Part shown: piece after piece, positions 26,753-34,886 of the stretch
How positions within the stretch are numbered: position 1 is the stretch's first letter
How the letters are laid out: every line of letters begins with the position of its first letter
Assembly (NCBI RefSeq): GCF_020829645.1
Contig: NZ_JAIVFS010000017.1
Coordinates: forward strand, 62,001-126,000
DNA length: 64,000 nt
From: Nostoc mirabile CHAB5784
Lineage (GTDB): Bacteria > Cyanobacteriota > Cyanobacteriia > Cyanobacteriales > Nostocaceae
Direction of reading: 5' to 3'
Notes under the pieces: model-generated
What the model was told of the DNA's origin: nothing
Databases searched by the model: none
The model's input: the letters and a program-made list of their open reading frames with translations, nothing else
Program-made: the position numbers and the translations under genes

Positions 26753-28915
26753 ATGTTAAAGGTTTTTGCCGATCGCGGTGGTACATTCACAGATATTGTT
26801 GCTGTTACTAATAATCAAGCAATTGTAGACAGACTCTCAAGACATCCTGAACGTTTTTTAATTGTGGCTCTGCCTAATCAGCAATGGATTATAGTCTACA
26901 AGCTGCTTTCAGAAAATCCTGAACAATATCAAGATGCAGCTATCCAAGGAATTCGGGAGATCATGGGTATTTCCAGCAACGAACCCATTCCTACTGAAGC
27001 GATGGAAGTAGTAAAAATGGGGACAACAGTAGCAACAAATGCGCTGTTAGAAAGGAAAGGAGACAGAGTTGTTCTTCTCATCACCAAAGGTTTTAAAGAT
27101 GCTCTGCGAATTGGCTACCAAAACCGTCCTAAAATCTTTGCTCGTCATATCGTTTTACCAACCATGCTTTATGAGCAGGTGATTGAGATCGATGAACGTT
27201 ATGATGCTCATGGCAATGAATTAATTCCTATAAATATTGAACTAGCCAAAAATGACTTACAAGCAGTTTATAACACAGGAATTCGGAGTTGTGCTATTGT
27301 TTTTATGCATAGCGATCGCTATCCTGAACACGAACAAAAAATCGCCCAAATCGCCCAAACAATCGGCTTTACACAAATATCTGTATCTCATCAAGTTAGT
27401 CCGTTAATGAAATTAGTCAGCCGAGGAGATACAACAGTAGTCGATGCTTATTTAACTCCTATTCTACGTCGCTATGTCAAGCAAATAGCGAGTCAATTGA
27501 GAATGGGGAATAGGGAATGGGGAGTAGGGAATGGGGAAAATAACCACTCCCCACTCCCTACTCCCTACTCCCCTATCAAATTAATGTTTATGAAATCTGA
27601 CGGCGGTTTAGTTTCAGCCCAAAAATTTCAAGGCAAAGATAGTATTTTAAGTGGCCCGGCTGGGGGTATTGTCGGTGCAGTCCAAACTAGTAAAAGAGCA
27701 GGTTTTGAGTTAGTTATTACCTTTGATATGGGAGGGACAAGTACAGATGTCGCCCACTTTAAAGGAGAGTATGAACGGCAACTAGATTCGGAAATTGCTG
27801 GGGCGCGGATGCGAGTTCCCGTATTAGCAATTAATACCATTGCGGCTGGAGGCGGTTCAATTCTCTTTTTTGATGGTTCTAGTTATCGTGTCGGCCCTAA
27901 ATCTGCTGGTTCAAATCCTGGGCCTGCTTGTTATCGACGTAGGGGGCCATTAGCGGTTACTGATGCCAATGTGATGTTAGGCAAAATCCACCCGCAATAT
28001 TTTCCTTCGGTTTTTGGAATTGATGGCAATTTACCTTTAGATAAAGATACTGTAATTGAGCAATTTACACAATTAGCCCAAGATATTCAAGCCGCTACAT
28101 TGACTCATTGTACTCCCGAACAGGTAGCGGCTGGATTTATTGCGATCGCAGTGGAAAATATGGCGAACGCAATTAAAAAAATCAGTCTGCAACGGGGTTA
28201 TGATGTCAGCCAATATGTGCTTTGTTGTTTTGGCGGCGCAGGCGGACAAGTTGCTTGTTTAATTGCCAATACCTTGGGAATGAAAAAGATATTTCTACAT
28301 CCTTATGCTGGTGTTCTCTCTGCTTATGGAATGGGATTAGCTGATGTCCGGGCGATTAGAGAAGGAGGAGTAGAACAGCCTTTAACTCAAGCATTAATTC
28401 CTAAATTACAGCAGTTAATGGAATATTTAGAAGCTCAAGCTATAAGTGAAATAAATGAAGTTAATGCTCAAACAGAAATAGTCCAAAAAGTAAACTTAAA
28501 ATATGAAGGAACTAACTCTACTTTAACCGTTAACTTTGCCGATGATGTGGTATTGATGCGGCAAGAATTTGAGGATGAACATAAATCCCGCTATGGTTTC
28601 ATTCAATTAGATAAAACTTTAATTGTTGAATCCGTCTCAGTAGAAGTAATTCAGAAAATGGAGACTCCCGAAGAACCCTTAATTACTCGTACACGTTCTA
28701 TAGTTGGAGCCACCGAAGCCGTTGAGATAGTAAGGATGTTTACTGCTGATAGATGGTATGATACGCCTGTTTATCGACGAGAAGATTTACAACCAGAAGA
28801 TAGTATTAATGGGCCTGCGATCGTTGTCGAAAAAATTAGCACAATTGTAGTAGAACCTAACTGGGAAGCAAGATTAACTGAACGTAATCATTTAATTTTG
28901 CAACGTCTTGTATAG
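26753..28915 (+). CDS. Hydantoinase/5-oxoprolinase subunit A (HyuA-type)
   Basis: A 720-residue ATP-dependent amidohydrolase subunit. It has the N-terminal 'FADRGGTFTDIVAVT' (phosphate loop), 'YKLLSENPEQYQDAAIQGIR' as in 5-oxoprolinases, 'KMGTTVATNALLERKGDR' and 'VITFDMGGTSTDVAH' (second nucleotide motif), then 'AINTIAAGGGSI' and 'VGPKSAGSNPGPACYRR'. It would cleave 5-oxoproline or a hydantoin together with subunit B at 29996. About 26 residues near 250-275 come from a palindromic GGGGAGT-type repeat (27502-27574) that inserted in frame. GAGGA precedes the ATG. DUF1445 and HyuB genes follow on the same strand. Confidence 0.9.
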   Translation: MLKVFADRGGTFTDIVAVTNNQAIVDRLSRHPERFLIVALPNQQWIIVYKLLSENPEQYQDAAIQGIREIMGISSNEPIPTEAMEVVKMGTTVATNALLERKGDRVVLLITKGFKDALRIGYQNRPKIFARHIVLPTMLYEQVIEIDERYDAHGNELIPINIELAKNDLQAVYNTGIRSCAIVFMHSDRYPEHEQKIAQIAQTIGFTQISVSHQVSPLMKLVSRGDTTVVDAYLTPILRRYVKQIASQLRMGNREWGVGNGENNHSPLPTPYSPIKLMFMKSDGGLVSAQKFQGKDSILSGPAGGIVGAVQTSKRAGFELVITFDMGGTSTDVAHFKGEYERQLDSEIAGARMRVPVLAINTIAAGGGSILFFDGSSYRVGPKSAGSNPGPACYRRRGPLAVTDANVMLGKIHPQYFPSVFGIDGNLPLDKDTVIEQFTQLAQDIQAATLTHCTPEQVAAGFIAIAVENMANAIKKISLQRGYDVSQYVLCCFGGAGGQVACLIANTLGMKKIFLHPYAGVLSAYGMGLADVRAIREGGVEQPLTQALIPKLQQLMEYLEAQAISEINEVNAQTEIVQKVNLKYEGTNSTLTVNFADDVVLMRQEFEDEHKSRYGFIQLDKTLIVESVSVEVIQKMETPEEPLITRTRSIVGATEAVEIVRMFTADRWYDTPVYRREDLQPEDSINGPAIVVEKISTIVVEPNWEARLTERNHLILQRLV

Positions 28916-28935
28916 AGCTTTTCAATTTAACTATT

Positions 28936-29115
28936 TCCGTGGGTTTAAGTCCCCCGGTTCAATAAAAAAGCAAGTTTGTGTTGGGGTTAAATACCCATTA
29001 CAAAACAAAATTTCCGTTAGCGCAGCGTTAGCGAGTCCGCGTACTCTTACAGAGAAGCAAGCTACGCGCAGCGTCTCGTAGAGAGCGTCATTACGAATTA
29101 CGAATTACGAATTAT
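28936..29115. repeat. Repeat cluster between hyuA and the DUF1445 gene
   Basis: A copy of the GTGGGTTTAAGTCCCCCGG repeat (28936-29019), a CGTTAGCGCAGCGTTAGCGAGTC-type repeat and AATTACG heptamers. These separate two genes that would otherwise be tightly spaced. Confidence 0.75.
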
Positions 29116-29170
29116 TTAAATTTCATTAGCCAAAACTACTAACTGTTTGAAAATTCTTAGGAGATTTTCA

Positions 29171-29956
29171 ATGTTAAACTTTTCTTCTCTTCCTTCCGAA
29201 ATACGCCAGCTTTGTCGAGACGGAAAATTAGATACGTCTACTTCTGGGCTTGCACTAGGGTTTGTTCAAGCGAACTTAGTTGTATTGCCATACTCTTTAG
29301 CATTTGAATTTTTACTCTTTTGTCAACGAAATTCAAAGGCTTGTCCAATACTTGATGTCACAGAAGTTGGAGATTATGAACCTAAAATAATCGCTCCAGG
29401 TGGCGATATTAGAACAGACTTACCTCGCTACAGAATTTTTCAACACGGTAAATTAATTGAAGAAACAACCAATATCAAATCATTTTGGAAAAGAGATTTA
29501 GTAGCCTTTTTAATTGGTTGTTCCTTTTCCTTTGAAAATGCCATGCTCAACTCTAGACTACCAGTTAGGCACGTAGAAGAGCAAAAAAACGTCCCAATGT
29601 ACAAAACAAATATTGAATGTATACCGACTCGAATGTTTTCCAGTCCGTTAGTAGTTTCGATGCGCCCACTTCCGGCTAATAAAGTTGTTCGTGCTGTAGA
29701 AGTAACGAGTCGATATTATAAAGCACATGGTTCTCCTGTGCATATTGGCAATCCAGAAGTGATAGGAATTAAAAATTTAGAAAAACCTGATTATGGTGAT
29801 GCTGTCACGGTTCATGATGGAGAGATCCCCGTTTTCTGGGCTTGCGGAGTCACTACTCAAACTGCAATTATGCAAGCAAAACCTGAACTAGCAATTACTC
29901 ATTCTCCTGGATATATGTTTATTAGTGATTTGAAGGATGAGTATCTTACTTTCTAA
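29171..29956 (+). CDS. DUF1445 (D-glutamate cyclase / putative hydro-lyase) family protein
   Basis: A 261-residue protein of the DUF1445/UPF0317 family. It has 'LALGFVQANLVVLPYSLAFE', 'GDIRTDLPRYRIF', 'AFLIGCSFSFENAM', 'PLVVSMRPLPANKV' and 'IPVFWACGVTTQTA' with 'THSPGYMFISDL'. The characterised mammalian homologue interconverts D-glutamate and 5-oxo-D-proline. It lies between the two 5-oxoprolinase subunits, so a joint role in D-glutamate/5-oxoproline turnover is strongly suggested. The ATG at 29171 is preferred over one at 29147 because it has AGGAGA 8 bp upstream and matches the family N-terminus. Confidence 0.88.
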   Translation: MLNFSSLPSEIRQLCRDGKLDTSTSGLALGFVQANLVVLPYSLAFEFLLFCQRNSKACPILDVTEVGDYEPKIIAPGGDIRTDLPRYRIFQHGKLIEETTNIKSFWKRDLVAFLIGCSFSFENAMLNSRLPVRHVEEQKNVPMYKTNIECIPTRMFSSPLVVSMRPLPANKVVRAVEVTSRYYKAHGSPVHIGNPEVIGIKNLEKPDYGDAVTVHDGEIPVFWACGVTTQTAIMQAKPELAITHSPGYMFISDLKDEYLTF

Positions 29957-29995
29957 GTATTAATGTTTGTGTTTTTTTATAAAAAGGAGTTAAAA

Positions 29996-31576
29996 ATGTA
30001 CACAACAACGCAACCAGATCCCGTCCGCTTAGAAATATTCAAAAATCTCTATCAATTTATCGCCGAACAAATGGGAATTGTTCTCCAAAATACGGCAGCA
30101 TCTGTAAATATCAAAGAGAGGCTAGATTTCTCCTGCGCTATTTTTGACTCTTCTGGATTATTAGTTGCTAATGCCCCCCATATTCCTGTACATTTAGGCT
30201 CAATGAGTGAAAGTGTCCGCAGTTTAATTAACGAAAAACGCGACACCTTAAAACCAGGGAATGTATATCTATCTAATAATCCTTATAATGGGGGAACCCA
30301 CCTTCCTGACGTAACTGCAATTACCCCTGTTTTTCTAAAGAGTCGTGAAAATACTCCATTCCCTACTCCCCTCTTTTTTGTTGCTTCTCGTGGACACCAA
30401 GCAGATATCGGTGGAATTACTCCTGGTTCAATGCCTCCCCACAGTACGACAGTAGAAGAGGAAGGAATTATTTTTGATAATTTTCTCTTGGTTGAAGAGG
30501 GCAATTTCCGAGAACCCGCAGTAAGACAGCACCTCTCAACTCATACTTATCCTGCTCGTAACCCTGACCAAAATATCGCTGACTTTAAAGCACAAATTGC
30601 CGCAAATGAACGGGGAGTACAAGAACTTCGTAAAATGGTTTCACAATACAAGCTCGATACTGTTCAAGCTTACATGAAGTTTGTGCAAGCTAATGCTGAG
30701 GAGTCGGTGAGAAAGGCTATCAATCTTCTCAAAGATGGCTCATTTATTTATGAAATGGATAATGGGGCACGAATTAAAGTTAAAGTGACGATTCACCCAG
30801 AAACTCGTAGCGCTACCATTGATTTTACTGGAACTTCTGAGCAACTAAATAGTAATTTTAATGCTCCCAAAGCTGTAACTCAAGCAGCAGTTTTATATGT
30901 CTTTCGGACTTTGGTTGATGATAATATTCCACTTAATGCCGGGTGTCTTAACCCTCTAGAAATTATTATTCCAGTTGGCTGTATGCTGAATCCAATTTAT
31001 CCAGCAGCAGTAGTAGCGGGTAATGTCGAAACTTCTCAAACCATTGTCGATGCTTTATATGGCGCTTTAGGTGTCATGGCTGCTTCTCAAGGAACGATGA
31101 ATAATTTTACTTTTGGTAATGAGCAATATCAATATTATGAAACTATCTGCGGCGGCTCTGGGGCAGGAATTGATTTTGATGGAACTGATGGTGTTCATTC
31201 TCACATGACTAACTCTCGTTTGACCGATCCAGAAGTTTTAGAAACCCGTTATCCTGTACTTTTAGAAAGTTTTAATCTTCGTCCCGATAGCGGTGGTAAA
31301 GGGCAATATTCCGGTGGTAATGGAGTTGTGCGCCGCATCCGGTTTTTAGAACCCATGACAGCTAATATTCTCTCTGGTCATCGGGTTGTCTCTCCATTTG
31401 GATTAAATGGTGGGGAAGCCGGAATTGTCGGACGCAACTGGATACAACGTCACAATGGAATTGAAGAGAATTTAGACAGCACAGCAACAGTAGAGATGAA
31501 ACCTGGGGATGTTTTTGTGATAGAAACTCCTGGAGGAGGCGGATTTGGTAAAGTCTCCTATTTGCGTAATTCGTAA
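29996..31576 (+). CDS. Hydantoinase/5-oxoprolinase subunit B (HyuB-type)
   Basis: A 526-residue protein of the HyuB family: 'ANAPHIPVHLGSMSESVRSL', 'LSNNPYNGGTHLPDVTAITP', 'RGHQADIGGITPGSMPPHST' (metal/substrate-binding region), 'ATIDFTGTSEQLNSNFNAPK' and 'ETPGGGGFGK' at the end. It is the partner of the A subunit at 26753; together they would hydrolyse 5-oxoproline or hydantoins with ATP. The start at ATG 29996 has AAGGAG 8 bp upstream and is better than the ATG 33 bp earlier. The 3' end is immediately followed by AATTCGT heptamers. Confidence 0.9.
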   Translation: MYTTTQPDPVRLEIFKNLYQFIAEQMGIVLQNTAASVNIKERLDFSCAIFDSSGLLVANAPHIPVHLGSMSESVRSLINEKRDTLKPGNVYLSNNPYNGGTHLPDVTAITPVFLKSRENTPFPTPLFFVASRGHQADIGGITPGSMPPHSTTVEEEGIIFDNFLLVEEGNFREPAVRQHLSTHTYPARNPDQNIADFKAQIAANERGVQELRKMVSQYKLDTVQAYMKFVQANAEESVRKAINLLKDGSFIYEMDNGARIKVKVTIHPETRSATIDFTGTSEQLNSNFNAPKAVTQAAVLYVFRTLVDDNIPLNAGCLNPLEIIIPVGCMLNPIYPAAVVAGNVETSQTIVDALYGALGVMAASQGTMNNFTFGNEQYQYYETICGGSGAGIDFDGTDGVHSHMTNSRLTDPEVLETRYPVLLESFNLRPDSGGKGQYSGGNGVVRRIRFLEPMTANILSGHRVVSPFGLNGGEAGIVGRNWIQRHNGIEENLDSTATVEMKPGDVFVIETPGGGGFGKVSYLRNS

Positions 31577-31600
31577 TTCGTAATTCGTAATTCGTAATTA

Positions 31601-31691
31601 TAGGACTTACACAAAATATCTTTCAAACTCTCATTTCTCCGTGCCCTCTGCGCCTCTGCCGTTCGTTATTCCATAACTGGTGCGTAAAGAC
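31601..31691. repeat. Decayed TAGGACTTAC element
   Basis: It starts TAGGACTTACAC and ends TGCGTAAAGAC, with an interior (CTCTGCGCCTCTGCC) matching the interior of 22704-22796 in inverse orientation. It separates the HyuB gene from an aminotransferase relic. Confidence 0.65.
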
Positions 31692-31692
31692 A

Positions 31693-31923
31693 TTTAATAA
31701 GGGTGGCTTATTTCTGGCGTGCGGTTCGGCATTTTTCCCCGATAAGCAAGGTTATCGGGCGATGCGTCTGACTTTCTGTCTTTCGCCAGAGGAGATTGAG
31801 CAAGGTATTTCGATTGTGGGTAAGTTGCTGAAAAAGTATATTTCCAAAGGATGCGTAGATACAGAGCGGCTTGTCGTCAAACATCGCATATCTAATTATC
31901 AACCGCTTGTTCACAGTTTGTAG
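31693..31923 (+). pseudogene. C-terminal relic of a PLP-dependent aminotransferase
   Basis: The open frame, without a start, reads 'GGLFLACGSAFFPDKQGY' then 'RAMRLTFCLSPEEIEQGISI', and stops at 31921. The glycine-phenylalanine-proline stretch and the 'MRLTFC' strand match the last 60 residues of fold-type I (class I/II) aminotransferases. The lysine-bearing core is absent. The frame begins right after the preceding repeat element, so insertion and deletion removed the 5' part. Confidence 0.7.
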
Positions 31924-31940
31924 GTTAACACAGATGTTTT

Positions 31941-32100
31941 AACTCCTGTCCGTGGGTTTAAGTCCCCCGGTTCAATAAAAATTTTGTTTTGTGTTGGGGG
32001 TTAAATCCCTATTACAAAACAAAATTTACGTTAGCGCAGCGTTAGCGAGTCCGCGAGCGTCATTACGAATTACGAATTACGAATTACGAATTATTTAATC
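31941..32100. repeat. Repeat cluster: GTGGGTTTAAGTCCCCCGG unit plus heptamers
   Basis: A third near-identical copy of the unit at 8991 is followed by the CGTTAGCGCAGCGTTAGCGAG repeat and AATTACG heptamers. The order of the three parts is the same as at 28936-29115, so the block was copied as a unit or assembled the same way. Confidence 0.75.
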
Positions 32101-32183
32101 TACTCCGCGCTGAAGGTGATTAACATAATGCAGCACATCTTGGCAATCATAAATCACGGTTATTTATTTGTTTTTGTAGCATT

Positions 32184-32221
32184 AACCTCTCCCTGGCTTA
32201 AAAGCACAGGGAGGTTTTTTT
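32184..32221 (+). terminator. Rho-independent terminator (forward)
   Basis: Stem AACCTC-TC-CCTG against CAGGGAGGTT with a loop of about 12 bases, followed by seven T. It is oriented for transcription from the left, and so may once have served the aminotransferase relic. Confidence 0.65.
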
Positions 32222-32253
32222 AGTAGGGATTTATCGGATTGTCAAAAACAGCC

Positions 32254-32760
32254 TCATCGCTTTATATATGAACCATGATGAAGCACTTCAAAATTGCTAA
32301 TTGTAGTAAATACTCCAGCATCGGCAGCTAGATTACCGATATTAATTTGGGTTGGATAACCAAGTTGTGAGTTGTACACCACAGTTAGTTCGGATTCTCC
32401 ACCGTTGATCGTATTCCGAATCAAATTAAAGAGCTTAGGAATTGTACTATATTGTTGTAATAGCTCTGAATTTACTCGCTTACCAGTTTGAGCATTCGTG
32501 ATAGATTTTGTGATGCCGTTACGTACTTCAATGATTAATGGCCCTCTGAAATCGGGAAGACAAAAGCAACTATTGCTAACTCTGTAGCGATAGTTGTTAA
32601 TTTTTTGTCGATTCCACAATTGGCGATTAATTTTTAGCTGTGTTAAGTTCGAGTTAGTAATCTCTGCTTTTGCTCCATGCGTAGGAGGCACAGACATTAC
32701 TGGAGCGTTCAAACTTAAAGATGCTACTAAAATTGCACCAATAGCAATAGGTAAGCGCAT
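32254..32760 (-). CDS. Secreted DUF6174-type protein
   Basis: A 168-residue protein with an N-terminal signal peptide ('LPIAIGAILVASLSLNAPVM', cut near residue 25). The mature part reads 'LWNRQKINNYRYRVSNSCFC' (W-x6-Y-R-Y and a C-x-C pair), 'GPLIIEVRNGITKSI', 'TIPKLFNLIRNTI' and 'LGYPTQINIG'. This is the pattern of DUF6174 proteins, small exported proteins of unknown function in cyanobacteria and other bacteria. It is probably periplasmic or lipid-associated. The ATG lies 22 bp from the start of an oppositely oriented small ORF. Confidence 0.8.
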   Translation of the reverse strand: MRLPIAIGAILVASLSLNAPVMSVPPTHGAKAEITNSNLTQLKINRQLWNRQKINNYRYRVSNSCFCLPDFRGPLIIEVRNGITKSITNAQTGKRVNSELLQQYSTIPKLFNLIRNTINGGESELTVVYNSQLGYPTQINIGNLAADAGVFTTISNFEVLHHGSYIKR

Positions 32761-32782
32761 ATCAATCCTTTGTTAACTAACG

Positions 32783-33046
32783 TTGAGTTATAACTTCAGC
32801 GTGACTAAATATGATTCCAGAGAGTTGAAATCACTTCTAAAAGTTGACACAGTTTATACAGACAATCCCCAAGCGCTCGTAACAGCAGGAATAGTCCATA
32901 GTATAAACTTCAACAAATCCCAGACAAGCTTAGAATACTATTCACCTCAAATTTTGTGTTTTATGCAAAAAACGAATAATTTTAAAATTGGCATTATAAA
33001 ATTTAAAAGCCAGTATCAGGCAAACCCCAAGACCCTAACTACATAA
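32783..33046 (+). CDS. Doubtful 87-residue ORF
   Basis: The ORF has no recognisable domain, no clear Shine-Dalgarno, and a composition (lysine, asparagine, serine, tyrosine rich) that random AT-rich DNA could give. It is divergent from the DUF6174 gene and would share its promoter region. It may be non-coding. Confidence 0.25.
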   Translation: MSYNFSVTKYDSRELKSLLKVDTVYTDNPQALVTAGIVHSINFNKSQTSLEYYSPQILCFMQKTNNFKIGIIKFKSQYQANPKTLTT

Positions 33047-33274
33047 GACTTTCAGAAAATTAAATATTTACCTGTATAATAATCATTATAATTTGGGAGT
33101 TAGAGGCAGATTCAGTTGAAGATAAGCTAATTTATGTTTTCTGAGAATAGTTGATTTATTTATTTTATAATTTAATCAATTTTTACAATTATCTAGTAAG
33201 AATAGCTATACCCATGTAGTAATTGCTTCAGTAAGAGCAACTACTTATAAAACGCTGCTAGAAATCGAAATTCT

Positions 33275-33775
33275 ATGAGAAAAATTATTGTTGGGGTAAT
33301 GGGGCCTGGAAAAAATGCGACAGCAAATGATTTGCAAAATGCTTATACGCTAGGTCAACTTATTGCCAAACAAGGATGGATTTTACTCACAGGCGGTAGA
33401 AATGTAGGTGTAATGGATACAGTAAGTAAAGGTGCAAAATCTGCTGAGGGTTTAACTATTGGTATTCTTCCTAGCGACAATCAAGATAGTATTTCCTCTT
33501 CAGTGGATATTGCTATTTTCACAGACATGGGGAATGCTAGAAATAATATTAATGTTCTCACTAGTGATGTGGTAATTGCCTGCGGTATGGGTGCAGGAAC
33601 TGCTTCAGAAATTGCCTTAGCTTTGAAAGGAAGTAAGCAAGTAATTTTGTTGACTAACGATGAAGAAAGTAAGGTTTTCTTCAAAAAGCTATCGCCAGAA
33701 AATGTTTATATTGTGGAGAGTGTGGAGCAGGCGATCGCTACTGCCAAAACAATCTTATATAGCAGTCCGCTTTGA
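33275..33775 (+). CDS. LOG-like / TIGR00725-family nucleotide-binding protein
   Basis: A 166-residue Rossmann-like protein. It has 'KIIVGVMGPGKNATANDLQN', 'WILLTGGRNVGVMDTVSKGA' (first glycine motif), 'DMGNARNNINVLTSDVVIAC', 'GMGAGTASEIALALK' (G-x-G-T-x-x-E motif of the LOG superfamily) and 'VYIVESVEQAI'. LOG enzymes cleave nucleoside monophosphates at the N-glycosidic bond; TIGR00725 members are less well defined. It is likely a cytosolic nucleotide-processing or -binding protein. It stands alone, with AT-rich DNA upstream. Confidence 0.82.
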   Translation: MRKIIVGVMGPGKNATANDLQNAYTLGQLIAKQGWILLTGGRNVGVMDTVSKGAKSAEGLTIGILPSDNQDSISSSVDIAIFTDMGNARNNINVLTSDVVIACGMGAGTASEIALALKGSKQVILLTNDEESKVFFKKLSPENVYIVESVEQAIATAKTILYSSPL

Positions 33776-34322
33776 TTTTTGAGATTATTTGTGTAGAGAG
33801 GGAGTGGGGAGTAGGGAGTGGGGAGTGGGGAAGAAGCCTTTTCGGGGTGTACTGATTTTTTTCAGAAATCAAATACGAGTCTTATACTAATTCATAATTT
33901 GTAATAGACACATCCTTAATACAAACAAAGTGGAATAATAATTTATCGTGGACTAAGATAGCGATCGCCTATTGATGGGGTCATTTCCCCCAAGCTTTTA
34001 GCCCCCAACCAAGAGCCTCTTCGTTGAATTGGTGTTCTAGAGCGCATACAGCTTGCTCACCAGACCAAAAAGCACCATGCACAGTACCTGGATCGGTTGG
34101 ATGTACAGCCTCGCCAGCGAAGTATACTCGACCTGCAATGGGTTGGCTTAACTGCCTGGATTCAAGCCCAGTTGCCCCAACTAGCAGTCGTGCGTAAGAA
34201 CCTAATATAAAGAGTACCTCAGACAACTGTATAGCTAGCCCACGAGCCAGATAATCTATGATTGTGTCCATACCACCCACCACAAAGCGATCGCTAGTTG
34301 CGGTAATCAGTGACCAAATAAT

Positions 34323-34479
34323 TACTAATTCGTAATTCGTAATTCGTAATTCGTAATTAAAGGTACAAGCCCCTAACTAAAGTTTATGGAGACAAATAAA
34401 TTTATTCCTCAATTAGGCCCCCGACTTCAGTCGTGGGGTAATAATTACGAATTACGAATTATAAATTACGAATTATTTT
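34323..34479. repeat. Repeat block inside the broken amine oxidase
   Basis: AATTCGT heptamers on both sides of a CCCCGACTTCAGTCGTGGGG hairpin-like sequence. The same hairpin core recurs at about 46515. It may be a remnant end of an IS200/IS605-type element. Confidence 0.6.
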
Positions 34480-34659
34480 GACTTGGGTTTGAATTTGCTT
34501 ATCCTGGGCTATTGGCTTTAAAGGGTTTCCTGAACCACCGTGCAACCAAGAAGCTCCCAGATCAATAGGCGTACCTAACTGATGTTTCGTCTTGACTCGA
34601 CCACCCAGGCGATCGCTAGCTTCCAATACCGTAACATCGTATCCCTTAGTTTTTAACAT

Positions 34660-34775
34660 TTTTGAGGGGTCTAAGTCCCTCGCTTCTAAATCGCGACAAG
34701 TTTTGCGGTGGGGTTAAAATCCCCATTGCAAAACTTAATTACGAATTACGAATTACGAATTACGAATTATTTTAA
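34660..34775. repeat. Repeat block splitting the amine oxidase FAD domain
   Basis: A diverged copy of the GGGTTTAAGTCCC-type unit (TCTAAGTCCCTCG...GGGGTTAAAATCCCC) followed by AATTACG heptamers. It lies between the residues encoded at 34776 and 34659, which join directly (A-R-L-L-K / T-K-G-Y). Confidence 0.7.
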
Positions 34776-34886
34776 TAGCCGTGCAGCACTTAACCCAGCA
34801 AAGCCTGCTCCAATGACTATCACTCGACCTTGGCCAGAACCCGCATTGTAACCTGGAATATGAGCGTTTAGGCTATCGGGAAGCAT

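Larger units (their letters stand above)
33981..34886 (-). pseudogene. Flavin monoamine oxidase, in three pieces with the middle lost
   Basis: Read on the reverse strand, 34886-34776 encodes the N-terminus with the FAD loop 'VIVIGAGFAGLSAARLLK'. 34659-34480 continues with 'TKGYDVTVLEASDRLGGRVK' and 'LGASWLHGGSGNPL'. After another gap, 34322-33981 gives 'FVVGGMDTIIDYLARG', then 'GSYARLLVGATG' and the C-terminal FAD motif 'GRVYFAGEAVHPTDPGTVHG'. The first two pieces are separated by a repeat insertion (34660-34775); the last two by repeats at 34323-34479 plus loss of most of the substrate domain. Family enzymes oxidise amines with FAD. This copy cannot be functional. Confidence 0.88.

Noticed and set aside
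32101..32175. Reverse-strand tail 'CQDVLHYVNHLQRGVD'
   Set aside because: Too short and without family; could be a gene remnant but cannot be supported.
34375..34475. IS200/IS605 transposon end
   Set aside because: The CCCCGACTTCAGTCGTGGGG hairpin resembles such ends, but no TnpA or TnpB reading frame or second end is present; kept only as a repeat.
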